Of a stretch of 64,000 nucleotides of DNA, positions 27,515 through 36,747 are shown piece by piece (the first letter of the stretch is position 1; every line of letters begins with the position of its first letter). This stretch comes from CAZBDU01 sp964490725 (lineage in GTDB: Bacteria; Spirochaetota; Spirochaetia; SZUA-6; DRHE01), in assembly GCA_964490725.1 (NCBI GenBank), contig CAZBDU010000010.1, positions 29,188 through 93,187 on the forward strand, read 5' to 3'. The translations under genes and the position numbers were made by a program. A model generated the notes under the pieces. The model worked only from the letters and a program-made list of their open reading frames with translations, was not told the DNA's origin and made no database searches.

Positions 27515-28579
27515 CTACTGCTGGAGAACCTCCTTGACCCAACGGTCGACGATTCGCTTCCGATTGGCGCCGGCCCAGGCGGCGTCGATGTCGATCAGCT
27601 TGGCGCTCTTCAGAACCTCCGCGAGCGATGGCTCGATCTTGACCTGCGGATTCGCCGGGACGAAGTTGATCTTGTACTTGGCGTACAGCTGCTGCATCGC
27701 GGAGCTGGTGGCCCAGTCAATGAGTTTCTTCCCGAGCTGCGGATGTTTTGCCCCTTTGATCAAGGCGATCGCCTCCGCTGAATGGCCGATCCCTTCCTTC
27801 GGAAAAGAAACCGTTACGGGGTAGCCCTTCTGCACCATATTCAGTGCATCGACAATGAAGAAGATGCCCGCCCCTGCCTGGCCCAGGCTGACAGGTGTAG
27901 TCCCGCCTCCGCCGCTTTTCGTGTATACCGCCACGTTCTTGCTGAGTTCTTTCATGTAGTCGAAGGCCTTCGCCTCGTCACGTCCGTATACCTCCAGAAT
28001 CGAGAAGATTCTTGTGACTGCAGTACCTGACGTGCGGGCGTCCGCCATCTGGATCATGCCCTTGTAGGCGGGATTCAGCAGATCGTTCCAAGAGGTGGGC
28101 GGCTGCAAGTTGTGCTCTTTAAGAAAGTCCTTGTTGCTCAGAAAGCAGAGCGGATCATCGGCGATGGCCGTCCAGTAACCGTTGGGATCCTTGAACCTGG
28201 CTGGCAGTGAATCATAAGCGGGTGGCTTGTAGGCGGCGAATACCCCCTGGTCTTCACCAGCGGTGAACGTCTCCACCGGGCCGCCAAAAAGGACGTCTAC
28301 CTGCGGATTGTCCTTCTCTGCTATGACGCGCGCCAACGCCTCGCCCGAGGAGAAGCGCACGAAGTTCACCTTGATACCGGTGGCCTTCTCAAACTCCTCG
28401 AACATTGGACGGGCCCAGTTCTCGGGCCAGATCGAGTAGGCGTTCAGCGTCGTACCTTCGGCCGCCGCGGAGGACGTTCCCGTTGATTCGGTCTGTCCTC
28501 CTGGATATGCGGCCGCTATCAGCCCCGTCGCAAACGCGGCGGCCGCCACCAACCGCAGGAAAGGTCTGCATGTGCTCAT
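27515..28579 (-). CDS. Extracellular solute-binding protein (iron/phosphonate ABC family)
   Basis: A 354-residue periplasmic binding protein of the type II fold. It has a signal peptide (FLRLVAAAAFATGLIAAA) and a binding domain with VNFVRFSSGEALARV, VDVLFGGPVETF and ADDPLCFLSNKDFL. Relatives usually have a lipobox cysteine; here the sequence is IAAAYPGG, so lipidation seems lost or absent. The start at 28579 has GGAGAC upstream, better than an ATG 11 codons earlier. A perfect hairpin sits directly before the ribosome binding site. It is the first gene of the operon SBP-permease-ATPase-secreted protein-deoC. Confidence 0.9.
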   Translation of the reverse strand: MSTCRPFLRLVAAAAFATGLIAAAYPGGQTESTGTSSAAAEGTTLNAYSIWPENWARPMFEEFEKATGIKVNFVRFSSGEALARVIAEKDNPQVDVLFGGPVETFTAGEDQGVFAAYKPPAYDSLPARFKDPNGYWTAIADDPLCFLSNKDFLKEHNLQPPTSWNDLLNPAYKGMIQMADARTSGTAVTRIFSILEVYGRDEAKAFDYMKELSKNVAVYTKSGGGGTTPVSLGQAGAGIFFIVDALNMVQKGYPVTVSFPKEGIGHSAEAIALIKGAKHPQLGKKLIDWATSSAMQQLYAKYKINFVPANPQVKIEPSLAEVLKSAKLIDIDAAWAGANRKRIVDRWVKEVLQQ

Positions 28580-28592
28580 TGGTGTCTCCTTC

Positions 28593-28650
28593 CGATATGA
28601 GCAGGGTTTCATATCGAGGAAAGATCAAGGGCGGGCTATCCGACCCGCCC
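28593..28650 (-). promoter_or_regulatory. Two hairpins in the mRNA leader of the solute-binding protein gene
   Basis: Read on the minus strand, GGGCGGG and CCCGCCC (28650-28629) make a 7-bp terminator-like stem followed by a short U-containing tail. Next, CGATATGA and TCATATCG (28616-28593) make a perfect 8-bp stem ending just before the ribosome binding site. The order suggests attenuation or translational control. Confidence 0.45.
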
Positions 28651-29189
28651 GTCTTCTGGGACCGACAACGTCGGTTTCTGGAGAATTACGCCCAGTGTCT
28701 CGGAACACCAGGGTTTGGCGTGAGTCAAGACAATGGGCATCCTGGTCGTTTCCGCAAACCTTGTGGTAGCCGTGGTTGATCCGAAACGGGAGTCGGTTGG
28801 CCACGTTGCCTCTCCAACACCAGTATGAAACTGCCAATCCGGCATTGCTGCACCACGATCCACGTCGGCCCACGAAATGACTGCCTGTGTAAGCCTTTTA
28901 GTAAAGTATAGGCGTGCCGCCTCTCCGGCGTCAAGCGCGGGTGGGAACTCCAAATCCTCGCGTAAGCAGAAAGGCGAAGCAAAGGGGTGGGCCGGGCCCG
29001 AGTGAGGGCGACGTTGGGCGGGAAGCGCACCCGCAGGCCATGCCTCGCAGGCCGCTCAGGCGGAGCGAGGGAGATGAAGAGCTGGAAACAGAGGCCGCGG
29101 GGGCGGCGAGGGCGTGTGAAGCCACCACGGGTGCGCAGCATAAGCTTTGTGAGAAACGTCGAGACGGTGGAACTCTTGAGGGACCGTAG
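28651..29189. other. Long untranslated leader and junction DNA, no convincing gene
   Basis: Roughly 28651-28898 is the predicted leader of the importer operon. 28935-29189 has no recognisable gene and probably includes the end of the decayed IS1380 copy. Confidence 0.5.
28905..28934 (-). promoter_or_regulatory. Strong candidate sigma70 promoter for the importer-deoC operon
   Basis: On the minus strand TTGACG (28934-28929) and TATACT (28910-28905) are separated by 18 bp. The predicted start is about 320 nt before the first start codon, giving an unusually long leader. Confidence 0.6.
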
Positions 29190-30288
29190 ACTATGCGGCG
29201 CGGGGCAGGGCTGGGCCGAGGTGGCCTGGATGGGCAGCTGGAAGACCTCCCAGACAGCACGGATGCGGGCGATGGTCTGCGCGCTGGCGCACAGCCTGAG
29301 GCCCATCACGCAGTTGTTGCGGTTCATCCGGCCGGCAACGTGCACCATCAGCAACCGATACCTCTTGAAGCGCGCCGTGCGTTCCTCGGCATCCAGAAAC
29401 AGACCCTTGATCGCGCGCGATGTTGTAGCTCATCAGCGCCAGCTTGAACCAAGCCGCATTGACCGCGAAGCGTTGACTGGGCATGTGGCCGCCAGCCACC
29501 CCGTTCTTCAACTCATCATGCACGTGCTCTACCGTGCCGGCCTTCAGCCGGTGCCAGTCCAGAAGCTTGCCCCCATCCCAGTCCAGATTGCTCACCACCG
29601 CGTGGTGCTGACGGTCCGATCCGTCGGCGAACAGCGACCCTTGAGCCTTCAGAATCCGCAGCCCTACGTAGCGCAGCGGCCGGCTGTCCTTCTGTTCATA
29701 GCGCAGCGAGGGTACGAGATCCACCTCCGCCCACTGCCGCAGGGTCCCGTCCGCTTCCCTATCAAAGGTGATCCACCCCTGCTCCGCCACCGCTTCACCG
29801 CCGCGCTCAACTCCGGACCCATCTGGGCACCGATGGCAAACCCGATCCGGCCCCCCGGTTCCGCCCTGCGATCCTGCGAGCTCAACCACCCCAACAACTG
29901 CCCCTCACAGCAGGCGCTGTCGCTGCGGAAGTAGCGCTCCCTCACCGAGTCGGGCAGCCCCTGGAAGGCCAGGCGGCAACAGCTCAGCGGCTCCTGGTTG
30001 GCCGGCACGTTGCCGTCGCGAAACTGGCCGGCTACGATCAGGTCGGCTTCCGCCCACACCGCCACCAGCGGCTGATAACCTCGGCCCCCCTGATAGTGCG
30101 CGAAGCCCGAGCGCTTGTGGCTTTCGATGATCGTGGCATCCTGATCGATGGTGGCAATCCGCTGCCCATCCCCCCGGCTTTCGTACAGCGCGGCGATGCT
30201 GCGAACTCCGGCAGCCTGCACCTCCTGGAGTGCCTCCACACCGCTGGAGCTGGGAACCGCGCTCCAGACACCGATCCCCAGCCAGAAC
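29190..30288 (-). pseudogene. IS1380-family transposase, 5'-truncated and frameshifted
   Basis: The reading runs through three frames on the minus strand. TIDQDATIIESHKRSG and HYQGGRGYQPLVAVWAEADL come first; after a frameshift near 29785, DGSDRQHHAVVSNLDWDGGK and EHVHDELKNGVAGGHMPSQR; after another near 29420, IKGLFLDAEERTARFKRYR and LLMVHVAGRMNR. These are the DDE-domain and C-terminal signatures of IS1380 transposases. The N-terminal portion is missing at the junction with the aldehyde dehydrogenase remnant at about 30288. No intact terminal inverted repeats were found by eye. Confidence 0.8.
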
Positions 30289-30486
30289 CCCGGCGACCTG
30301 GCGGAGGCGGACGAGCTGGCCGCCCGGCTGGAATGCGGAAACGTAGCCATCAACAACCCGGATGCGGGGGTGATCAACGCCCCGTACGGCGGATTCAAGG
30401 ACAGCGGGACGGGATACGAGCACGGTCCCGAAGGGCTGCGGGAGTACCTGCGGGCCAAGCACGTGCGGGTCCGCTATCTAAACCGC
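30289..30486 (+). pseudogene. Aldehyde dehydrogenase, C-terminal fragment
   Basis: About 65 residues of the aldehyde dehydrogenase C-terminus (ADELAARLECGNVAINN, INAPYGGFKDSGTGYEHG, LREYLRAKHVRVRYL), in the same orientation as the N-terminal fragment at 22864. The frame is open backwards into transposon DNA and forwards into the cupin gene with no stop, making a chimeric open frame. Confidence 0.85.
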
Positions 30487-30549
30487 AGGCCGCAGGCGCC
30501 GGTGCCGGGTACAGGCGGCCGGTCCTCACCCGGGCGGAGGGAGAACGTC

Positions 30550-31025
30550 ATGAGATACGTGAACAGCATCGAGAACATGAGCCCCGATGAGTGTGATCGC
30601 TCCCTGCGATTCGCCGCCCGGGAGCGCAAAGGACAGACCCTGCGGGACACCTACTTCCTGGTGGACCCGCAGGGCTCGCCCTCGAAGAACCTGAAGATGG
30701 GGCTGACCGTCGTCTACGCCGACGGCAAGACCACCGGTCACTCCCACCCGCAGCACGAGGAGGTGTACTATGTCCTGCGAGGCAGGGGCAGAATGGTGGT
30801 GGGAGACTCGGAGTACGGGATCCACACCGGCGACGCCCTCTACGTTCCCTTCGGGGTCTTCCACACCCCTGCAACACCGGGATCATGCCCCTCCAGCTGC
30901 TGTGGGTCACGGGGAAGGACGAGACCCGCAAGGGTAACGGGCGGAATGCGAACGGGGAAGCACCCGATCGGCCCCCTGCGGCGCATGCGTCGCGTCGCAT
31001 GCCCTTGCTTCGCGGCGGGCCTTGA
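30550..31025 (+). pseudogene. Cupin-domain protein, one-base frameshift near 30873
   Basis: A small cupin with the two conserved motifs: GHSHPQHEEVYYVLRGRGRM and GDALYVPFGVFHTP. The start ATG follows GGAGGGAG. After FHTP the frame breaks; dropping into another frame restores NTGIMPLQLLWVTGKDE and a natural stop at 31023-31025. A single missing base around 30873 explains this. It could be a real mutation or a sequencing error. If intact it would be a roughly 158-residue metal-binding cupin of unknown substrate. Confidence 0.7.
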
Positions 31026-31046
31026 GGCTAATATGGCCTAGGCCGT

Positions 31047-31802
31047 ATGTACCGCAGCTCCACAACCGAGGCGATCGTGCTGCGCAAGGTGCGGGTCGGG
31101 GAGATCCACAAGGCCCTCACCCTCTTGACACCTTCCCTGGGGCTGTTGCAGGCCCTGGCCCACGGCGCCTACAAGATCAAGAGCCGTTTCCGCACTCTCT
31201 CCGAGCCGTTCAGCCATCTCCGGGTCTACCTGTACCACGATCCGGTGCGCGGGCAACACAAGGTGACCGACATGGAGAGTCTGTCGCTGTTCGAGAGCAT
31301 CCGGGGCAGCCTGGTACGCTACTACACCGCCTCGCTGTGGGCGGAGGTCAGCCTGAAGTCTTTCGGGGCCGGCGAGAGCCAGGGCCGCCTGTTCCATCTC
31401 CTCCTGGAAGCCTTGTCGGTGCTGGAGAGCGTGAGCGAACAGGAGGCGGCGGCGCTGTCCGTCCAGTTTCTGCTGCGGTTTCTGACCCTCTCCGGCCTGC
31501 AACCGGACCTGGGCGCCTGTGCCGGCTGCGCGCGGCCCTTTGCGCCCCAGGAGGCGGTGTACCTGCCGCCGCGCAGCCCCTCACTGGTCTGCGCCCGCTG
31601 CGCGGGCAGCGGCTCGCTGGCGCTGTCGCCGGGGGGCAGGCGGTACCTGGAGCACACCCTGCAGCTTCCCCTGCGGGAGACGGTGCGGGTCGGGCTGGAG
31701 GAGCGGTCCGTGGACCAGCTGAAGCGCCTGGCCTACCGCCTGGTGCAGGACGGTCTGGAGTCGGGCCTCAACACGCTGCGCTGCGGAACGGGGATCCTGT
31801 GA
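31047..31802 (+). CDS. recO: DNA repair protein RecO
   Basis: A 251-residue RecO: an N-terminal OB fold (TEAIVLRKVRVGEIHKALTL, AYKIKSRFRTLSEPF), a helical domain, and a zinc-binding motif with CAGC and CARC pairs around residues 158-191. RecO loads RecA on SSB-coated DNA in the RecFOR pathway. The next gene begins inside its stop (GTGA overlap), starting a tight run that includes recJ, another recombination gene of the same pathway. Confidence 0.92.
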   Translation: MYRSSTTEAIVLRKVRVGEIHKALTLLTPSLGLLQALAHGAYKIKSRFRTLSEPFSHLRVYLYHDPVRGQHKVTDMESLSLFESIRGSLVRYYTASLWAEVSLKSFGAGESQGRLFHLLLEALSVLESVSEQEAAALSVQFLLRFLTLSGLQPDLGACAGCARPFAPQEAVYLPPRSPSLVCARCAGSGSLALSPGGRRYLEHTLQLPLRETVRVGLEERSVDQLKRLAYRLVQDGLESGLNTLRCGTGIL

Positions 31803-32371
31803 GGGTGTTTGCGGCGCTGCCTCTGCCCGGACCGGCGGCACGGCGGCTCCAGCAGGCGGCGCGCTCTCTGAAGGAGCGCTGCCCGGGCTTGAGGGTGGTG
31901 CGGCCCGAAGGCTTTCACCTCACCCTGATCTTCTTCGGAGAGCTGGAGGGGGAACCGCTGGCGCGCGTGCGGGCAATGATGGCTCTGCCGGAGCTTCGCC
32001 GGCAGGCCTTTCGCGCCTCTCTGGGCGGGGCGGGACGCTTCCCACCCCGGGGAAACCCCAGGGTCATCTACTGCCGGGTGGGCGACGAGTCGGGGCGGAT
32101 CCGGGACTGCTACCGGACCCTGGTGGAGGCCGTCCCCGCCGAGGTGCTGCGCACGCTCCGCGACCTCAAGAGGGAAGAGGAGTTCGTGCCCCATATTACC
32201 GTGGCCCGCAACCGTTCCGGACGCCTGGACATGACCGCGATCGAGCCGCTGTTCGCCTTCGAGGAGCCCTTCGTGGTGGACCGTCTGGCGCTGTATCGAT
32301 CCATCCTGAAGCCGGGGGGCGCCCAGTACGAGGTCCTCGAGACGGCAAGCTTCAGCGAGGCAGACGCATGA
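31799..32371 (+). CDS. thpR: RNA 2',3'-cyclic phosphodiesterase (2H family, ThpR/LigT)
   Basis: A 190-residue 2H phosphoesterase with the paired motifs HLTL (in GFHLTLIFFGEL) and HITV (in EFVPHITVARN). It opens 2',3'-cyclic phosphates on RNA ends. The GTG start overlaps the recO stop by 4 bp and its stop overlaps the next start (ATGA), so the three genes are translationally coupled. Length is normal for the family. Confidence 0.9.
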   Translation: MRVFAALPLPGPAARRLQQAARSLKERCPGLRVVRPEGFHLTLIFFGELEGEPLARVRAMMALPELRRQAFRASLGGAGRFPPRGNPRVIYCRVGDESGRIRDCYRTLVEAVPAEVLRTLRDLKREEEFVPHITVARNRSGRLDMTAIEPLFAFEEPFVVDRLALYRSILKPGGAQYEVLETASFSEADA

Positions 32372-33672
32372 GGGCGGTCGATCTGATCGTGAAGAAGAGG
32401 GAGGGAGGTGAGCTCACCGGAGAAGAGATCTCCTTTCTCGTCGACGGGTACGTGCGGGATCGCATTCCCGACTACCAGATGGCGAGCCTGGCCATGGCGG
32501 TCTTCTTCCGGGGCATGAGCTTCCAGGAGACCGGTCACCTGACGCAGGCGATGATCCGCTCCGGAGAGCTGATCGACCTGTCGGGACTGCCCGGACCGCT
32601 GGTGGACAAGCATTCCACCGGCGGGGTGGGCGACAAGGTGTCCCTGATTCTGGCTCCCCTGGCGGCGGCCTGCGGGCTTCAGGTGCCGATGATGAGCGGC
32701 AGGGCTCTGGGACACACCGGCGGCACCCTGGACAAGCTGGAGTCCATCCCGGGATACCGCACAGACCTGACGGTGGAGCGGTTTCGCGACGTCATCGCCT
32801 CATGCGGCTACGCCATGATCGGGCAGAGCGAGCGCATCGTCCCGGCGGACCGGCAGCTGTACGGGCTGCGGGACGTTACCGGCACGGTGGAGTCCATTCC
32901 GCTGATCACCGCCAGCATCATGAGCAAGAAGTTCGCCGAGGGAGCTGGCGCGCTGGTCTTCGACGTCAAGTGCGGCTCCGGAGCGTTCATGAAGAGCCGC
33001 GAGCAGGCCGAGGCCCTGGCGGTCTCGCTGGTGCGCACCGGGGAGAGCCTGGGGCGAAAGGTCAGGGCGGTTATCACGGACATGAACGCCCCCCTGGGGC
33101 GAAAGGTGGGCAACTTCCTGGAGGTGCGGGAGTCGGCGGAGTGCCTCCAGGGCTCCGGGCCGCCGGACCTCATGGAGGTGACTCTGCGCCTTGCTGCCAG
33201 GATGCTGATGCTCGGCGGGCTGGCCTCCAGCCTGGAGGAGGCCGAGGCGAGCTGCCGCCGGGCGCTGACGGGGGGGACGGCCTGGGAGCGATTCTTGAGC
33301 AACGTAGAGCTCCAGGGTGGAGACCCGGCGGCGGTGCGGGAGCCCGGAGCAGGCCCCCGGGCGCGGTACGTGGAGCCGGTTTCGGCACAGGAAAGTGGCT
33401 ATGTCGGGGAGATCGACGCCTACCTGGTGGGACTGGCGGCCGGCGCGCTGGGCGCCAGCCGTTCCAGGAAAGAGGATCCCGTGCTGGCCGAGGTGGGGGT
33501 GGAGCTGCTGAAAGTGCGGGGGGAGGAGGTCGGCCGGGACGAGCCGCTCTGCCTCATGCATGCAGCCGACCGGGGAAGGCTGAAGGAGGCCGGTGAGCTC
33601 ATGCGCCGGGCCTACACCCTGGCGGCCAGGGCCCCTTCCGGGCGGCCCCTGATCGTGAAGGAAATAGGCTAG
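32368..33672 (+). CDS. pdp: Pyrimidine-nucleoside (thymidine) phosphorylase
   Basis: A 434-residue family 3 glycosyltransferase-fold phosphorylase, converting thymidine or uridine plus phosphate to base and (deoxy)ribose-1-phosphate. The conserved signature MSGRALGHTGGTLDKLESIP, the phosphate-binding DKHSTGGVGDK, and KCGSGAFM are all present. Length agrees with bacterial Pdp/DeoA. Together with DeoC elsewhere in the window it could feed deoxyribose into glycolysis, though deoC lies on acquired DNA. Confidence 0.93.
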   Translation: MRAVDLIVKKREGGELTGEEISFLVDGYVRDRIPDYQMASLAMAVFFRGMSFQETGHLTQAMIRSGELIDLSGLPGPLVDKHSTGGVGDKVSLILAPLAAACGLQVPMMSGRALGHTGGTLDKLESIPGYRTDLTVERFRDVIASCGYAMIGQSERIVPADRQLYGLRDVTGTVESIPLITASIMSKKFAEGAGALVFDVKCGSGAFMKSREQAEALAVSLVRTGESLGRKVRAVITDMNAPLGRKVGNFLEVRESAECLQGSGPPDLMEVTLRLAARMLMLGGLASSLEEAEASCRRALTGGTAWERFLSNVELQGGDPAAVREPGAGPRARYVEPVSAQESGYVGEIDAYLVGLAAGALGASRSRKEDPVLAEVGVELLKVRGEEVGRDEPLCLMHAADRGRLKEAGELMRRAYTLAARAPSGRPLIVKEIG

Positions 33673-33675
33673 ACC

Positions 33676-35769
33676 ATGCACTGGGAGAAGAGCCAGACTA
33701 ATCCGCAACTGGTCCGGCAGACCGCCGGCAGGTACGAGGTCGACCTGCTCACCGCCTCGATCCTGGTGCGGCGGGGAGTGGCCGGGGGGGAGAGGCTGCG
33801 CTTCGTGCTGGAAAGCGATCTGCGGCTTCTGCACAATCCTTTTCTGTTCCGCCACATGGAGCGGGCGGTGGAGAGAATCCGCCGCGCCGCGGCCTCCGCA
33901 GGGCCGATCATGGTGTTCGGCGACCGGGATGTGGACGGCATCACCTCCACGGCGCTCCTGGTGCGCTACCTGCGGGAGCTGGGGGCCGTGGTGCAGTGGC
34001 AGCTGCCCAGGGGTGAGGAGGACTACGGTCTGAGCCTGGCGGCCGTGGAGGCTGCCTTCGCCGGGGGGGTGAAGCTGCTGATCACGGTGGACTGCGGAAC
34101 CTCGAACCTGGAGGAGATCGGCCGCGCCCGGGAGCTGGGCCTGGAGGTCATCGTGGTGGACCACCACAACCCCCCGGAAGAGCTCCCCCCGGCACTGGCC
34201 ATCATCAACCCCAAGGTGGAAGGGGAAACCTATCCTTTCCGGGACCTGGCCGGCTGCGGGGTGGTGGCCAAGGTGATCTGGGCGCTTCAGATGTCGGCGA
34301 CCCCGCTCTACGGGCGGGAGGACTGGCTGGTGCATGCCACGCCGGCCAACCAGGCCCTTCAGCTGGACGCGGTGCGCCTGGTCAATCTGGTGGAGCGCGA
34401 GCGTCTGCGGGATCTGGTGCCGCTGGAGGGGGGCGCCCTGGCGAAGAGCCGCATCGGGACCCTGGTGGCGGGACGGGAGGTGATCGTCCACGACAGTGGG
34501 GCCACGGAGCGCCTGCTCTCGCGCGCAGGGGGAGTGGGGGAGCTGCGCTCCCGCGACCTCCAGGAGCCGCTGTCCCGCCACTTTCCCCAGCTCGCCGGCC
34601 AGAGCCTGCTGCGTATTCTCGAGCTGAGCCGTCTGGCCCGCTACGCCCCCACCGAAGAGGTGGACATGCTGGTCAGCCTGCACACCTCTCTGTGCCTGAA
34701 GGAGCACCACCTGACGGAAGAGCTGGCCCGGCACCTCGATCTGGCCGCCCTGGGCACGGTCGCGGACCTTATGCCTCTGGCCGACGAGAATCGCATCATC
34801 GTGCGCAGCGGGATGGAGACCATCAATCGCCTGCAGCGTGCGGGCCTGCGGGAGCTCATCATCCACCAGAACCTGCACGACCAGCGCCTGGGGGTGAAGG
34901 ACCTTTCCTGGCATATAACCCCTGTGCTCAACTCGGCCGGCAGAATGGGCGTGCCGGAGAAGGCGGCACAGATCCTGCTCTCCGACGACCCGCAGGAGGT
35001 GGACCGCCTCATCGCCGAGGTGCTGGAGCTCAACCGCACGCGCAAGAGCGTCGGGGACGACGTCTGGGAGGCCTGCCTTCCCAGGGCACGGGAGAGCCTG
35101 GAGCGGGCGGCCGGCAAATTCGTGCTCGTGGCGGACCGCCGCATTCCCCGGGGTCTGACGGGCATTCTGGCCGCGCGCCTGTCCGGCCTCTTCAAGGTCC
35201 CGGCGCTGGCCGTGGCCTTGAGCGACCGCAAGGCGGTGGGCTCCCTGCGCAGCCCCTATCCTCTGAACGGATTCCTTGACCGGTTCGCGGACCTGCTGGC
35301 CAACTACGGCGGCCACGACTGCGCCGCCGGCTTCCACCTGGACGGAGAGCGCCTTTCGATGTTCGAAGAGCGATTCTACGCCACCGCGGCGCTCCACGAG
35401 CCGCCGTTGCCCGAGGAGCCCCGGATGATCATCGACGCCGAGGTTCCTCCGCCGTACCTGAATCCCGATCTGGTCAAGGTGGTGGAGACGCTGGAACCCT
35501 ACGGAGAGGGCTGGCCTCCGCTTGTTTTCCTCACCCGGCGGGTGCGCATCGAAGACCTGTCGGTCATGGGCCGCCGCGAGGCGGTGCACCTGAGGCTGCT
35601 GATTGGGGCGGATCGTTTCCGCTGGCCCGCGGTGTTCTGGAACGCCGCCGACCGGGCGGGGAGAGACTTCGGCATGTCGGACACCGTGGATATCGTCTAC
35701 CGGATGGGGCGCAACTACTTTCAGAACGTCGAGACCCTGCGTCTCACCATCCTGGACATCCACCGATGA
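33676..35769 (+). CDS. recJ: Single-stranded-DNA-specific exonuclease RecJ
   Basis: A 697-residue DHH-family 5'-3' exonuclease. Motif I is DRDVDG at 83-88 (a D-R-D variant of the usual DYDVDG), motif III is VVDHHNPPE, and the DHHA1 domain carries PRGLTGILAARLSG and YGGHDCAAGFHL. It is longer than the E. coli protein by an extended DHH-DHHA1 middle part. It starts 3 bp after pdp and overlaps the peptidase gene by 4 bp. Confidence 0.92.
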   Translation: MHWEKSQTNPQLVRQTAGRYEVDLLTASILVRRGVAGGERLRFVLESDLRLLHNPFLFRHMERAVERIRRAAASAGPIMVFGDRDVDGITSTALLVRYLRELGAVVQWQLPRGEEDYGLSLAAVEAAFAGGVKLLITVDCGTSNLEEIGRARELGLEVIVVDHHNPPEELPPALAIINPKVEGETYPFRDLAGCGVVAKVIWALQMSATPLYGREDWLVHATPANQALQLDAVRLVNLVERERLRDLVPLEGGALAKSRIGTLVAGREVIVHDSGATERLLSRAGGVGELRSRDLQEPLSRHFPQLAGQSLLRILELSRLARYAPTEEVDMLVSLHTSLCLKEHHLTEELARHLDLAALGTVADLMPLADENRIIVRSGMETINRLQRAGLRELIIHQNLHDQRLGVKDLSWHITPVLNSAGRMGVPEKAAQILLSDDPQEVDRLIAEVLELNRTRKSVGDDVWEACLPRARESLERAAGKFVLVADRRIPRGLTGILAARLSGLFKVPALAVALSDRKAVGSLRSPYPLNGFLDRFADLLANYGGHDCAAGFHLDGERLSMFEERFYATAALHEPPLPEEPRMIIDAEVPPPYLNPDLVKVVETLEPYGEGWPPLVFLTRRVRIEDLSVMGRREAVHLRLLIGADRFRWPAVFWNAADRAGRDFGMSDTVDIVYRMGRNYFQNVETLRLTILDIHR

Positions 35770-36719
35770 GACGGTACGCGCTCCTCCTGGCCGCCGCGCT
35801 GACCGCCCTGGCGGCGGGCGCCTTCGCCCAGGAGCCGCAGCTGTCCCTCTCGGACAGGCGGATGGAGCGCGGCGGCGTGGTGAGCGGGATGATCCTCTTC
35901 TCCCAGCCGGAAGCCGCTCCGGTATCCGTCATCCTTCGCGACCCGGAGGGGAGGAAGGTGCAGGCGGTGGCGGCGTTTCCCTGGAACGGCGGACTGCGGA
36001 GGTGGTGCTTTCTCATGGGTCTGGCCAGCTCCCTGACGGAGGGGACCTACACGGTGGAGCTCGCGGCGGAGGAGCATCGGCCGGAAACACCGCCGGCGGT
36101 GCCGCTGGTGGTGGCGCCCCGGACTTTTGCCCACCAACGGATTGCCCTGAACGGGCATCTCACCGAGCTGCTGGTGGAGCCCGACCCGCGCAAGCAGGAG
36201 GAGTCGCGCCGGCTCTGGGAGCTTCTGACCGCGGCGGACCTGGGGGTGCGGCTGCAGACGGGGCCGTTCGTCCTGCCGGTGGAGGGGGCCCGGCGCACCT
36301 CGAGGTACGGCGACCGCAGGGACTACCGCTACACCGACGGAGGCAGCTCCAGCTCCCTGCACAACGGAGAGGACATGGCCGCCCCGTCAGGGACCCCGGT
36401 GGTGGCCTGCGGGACCGGGATCGTCCGTCTGGTGGAGGAGCGGCTGATCACGGGCAACACCGTGGTGCTGGAGCACCTTCCGGGGGTCTACTCCCTGTAC
36501 TACCACCTGCAGAAGGCCGAAGTGAGCGCCGGCCAGCGGGTGGAGCGTGGCCAGAGAATCGGAACCGTGGGTGAGACCGGTCTGGCCACCGGTCCCCACC
36601 TGCACTGGGAGCTGCGGGTGGGTGGGGCCGCGGTGGACCCGCGGCTGTTCCTGGAGAAACCGCTTCTTGACAAGAGGGAGTGGATTGACCATATTAGGCG
36701 GGTACATAATCTGCGCTAG
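35766..36719 (+). CDS. M23 family metallopeptidase, secreted
   Basis: A 317-residue protein with a cleavable signal peptide (about residues 1-21, cut after AFA) and a C-terminal LytM/M23 domain. Zinc ligands H199 and D203 lie in HNGEDMAAPSGTPV and H280 in GPHLHWELRVGG, with H278 catalytic; the fold looks complete. It would cut or sense peptidoglycan cross-links in the periplasm. The middle region (about 24-160) is beta-rich and unassigned. It overlaps recJ by ATGA. Confidence 0.9.
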   Translation: MRRYALLLAAALTALAAGAFAQEPQLSLSDRRMERGGVVSGMILFSQPEAAPVSVILRDPEGRKVQAVAAFPWNGGLRRWCFLMGLASSLTEGTYTVELAAEEHRPETPPAVPLVVAPRTFAHQRIALNGHLTELLVEPDPRKQEESRRLWELLTAADLGVRLQTGPFVLPVEGARRTSRYGDRRDYRYTDGGSSSSLHNGEDMAAPSGTPVVACGTGIVRLVEERLITGNTVVLEHLPGVYSLYYHLQKAEVSAGQRVERGQRIGTVGETGLATGPHLHWELRVGGAAVDPRLFLEKPLLDKREWIDHIRRVHNLR

Positions 36720-36747
36720 GACAGGATAGGATAGGACAGGGAGGGAG

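Noticed and set aside
28636..28953. A 105-codon minus-strand frame in the importer leader
   Set aside because: It has no ribosome binding site or motif, and it overlaps the predicted promoter and leader hairpins.
32800..35763. A 987-codon open frame on the minus strand
   Set aside because: It is antisense to pdp and recJ, which have complete family motifs. High GC keeps the opposite strand open; the product is His/Gln/Leu-rich without motifs.
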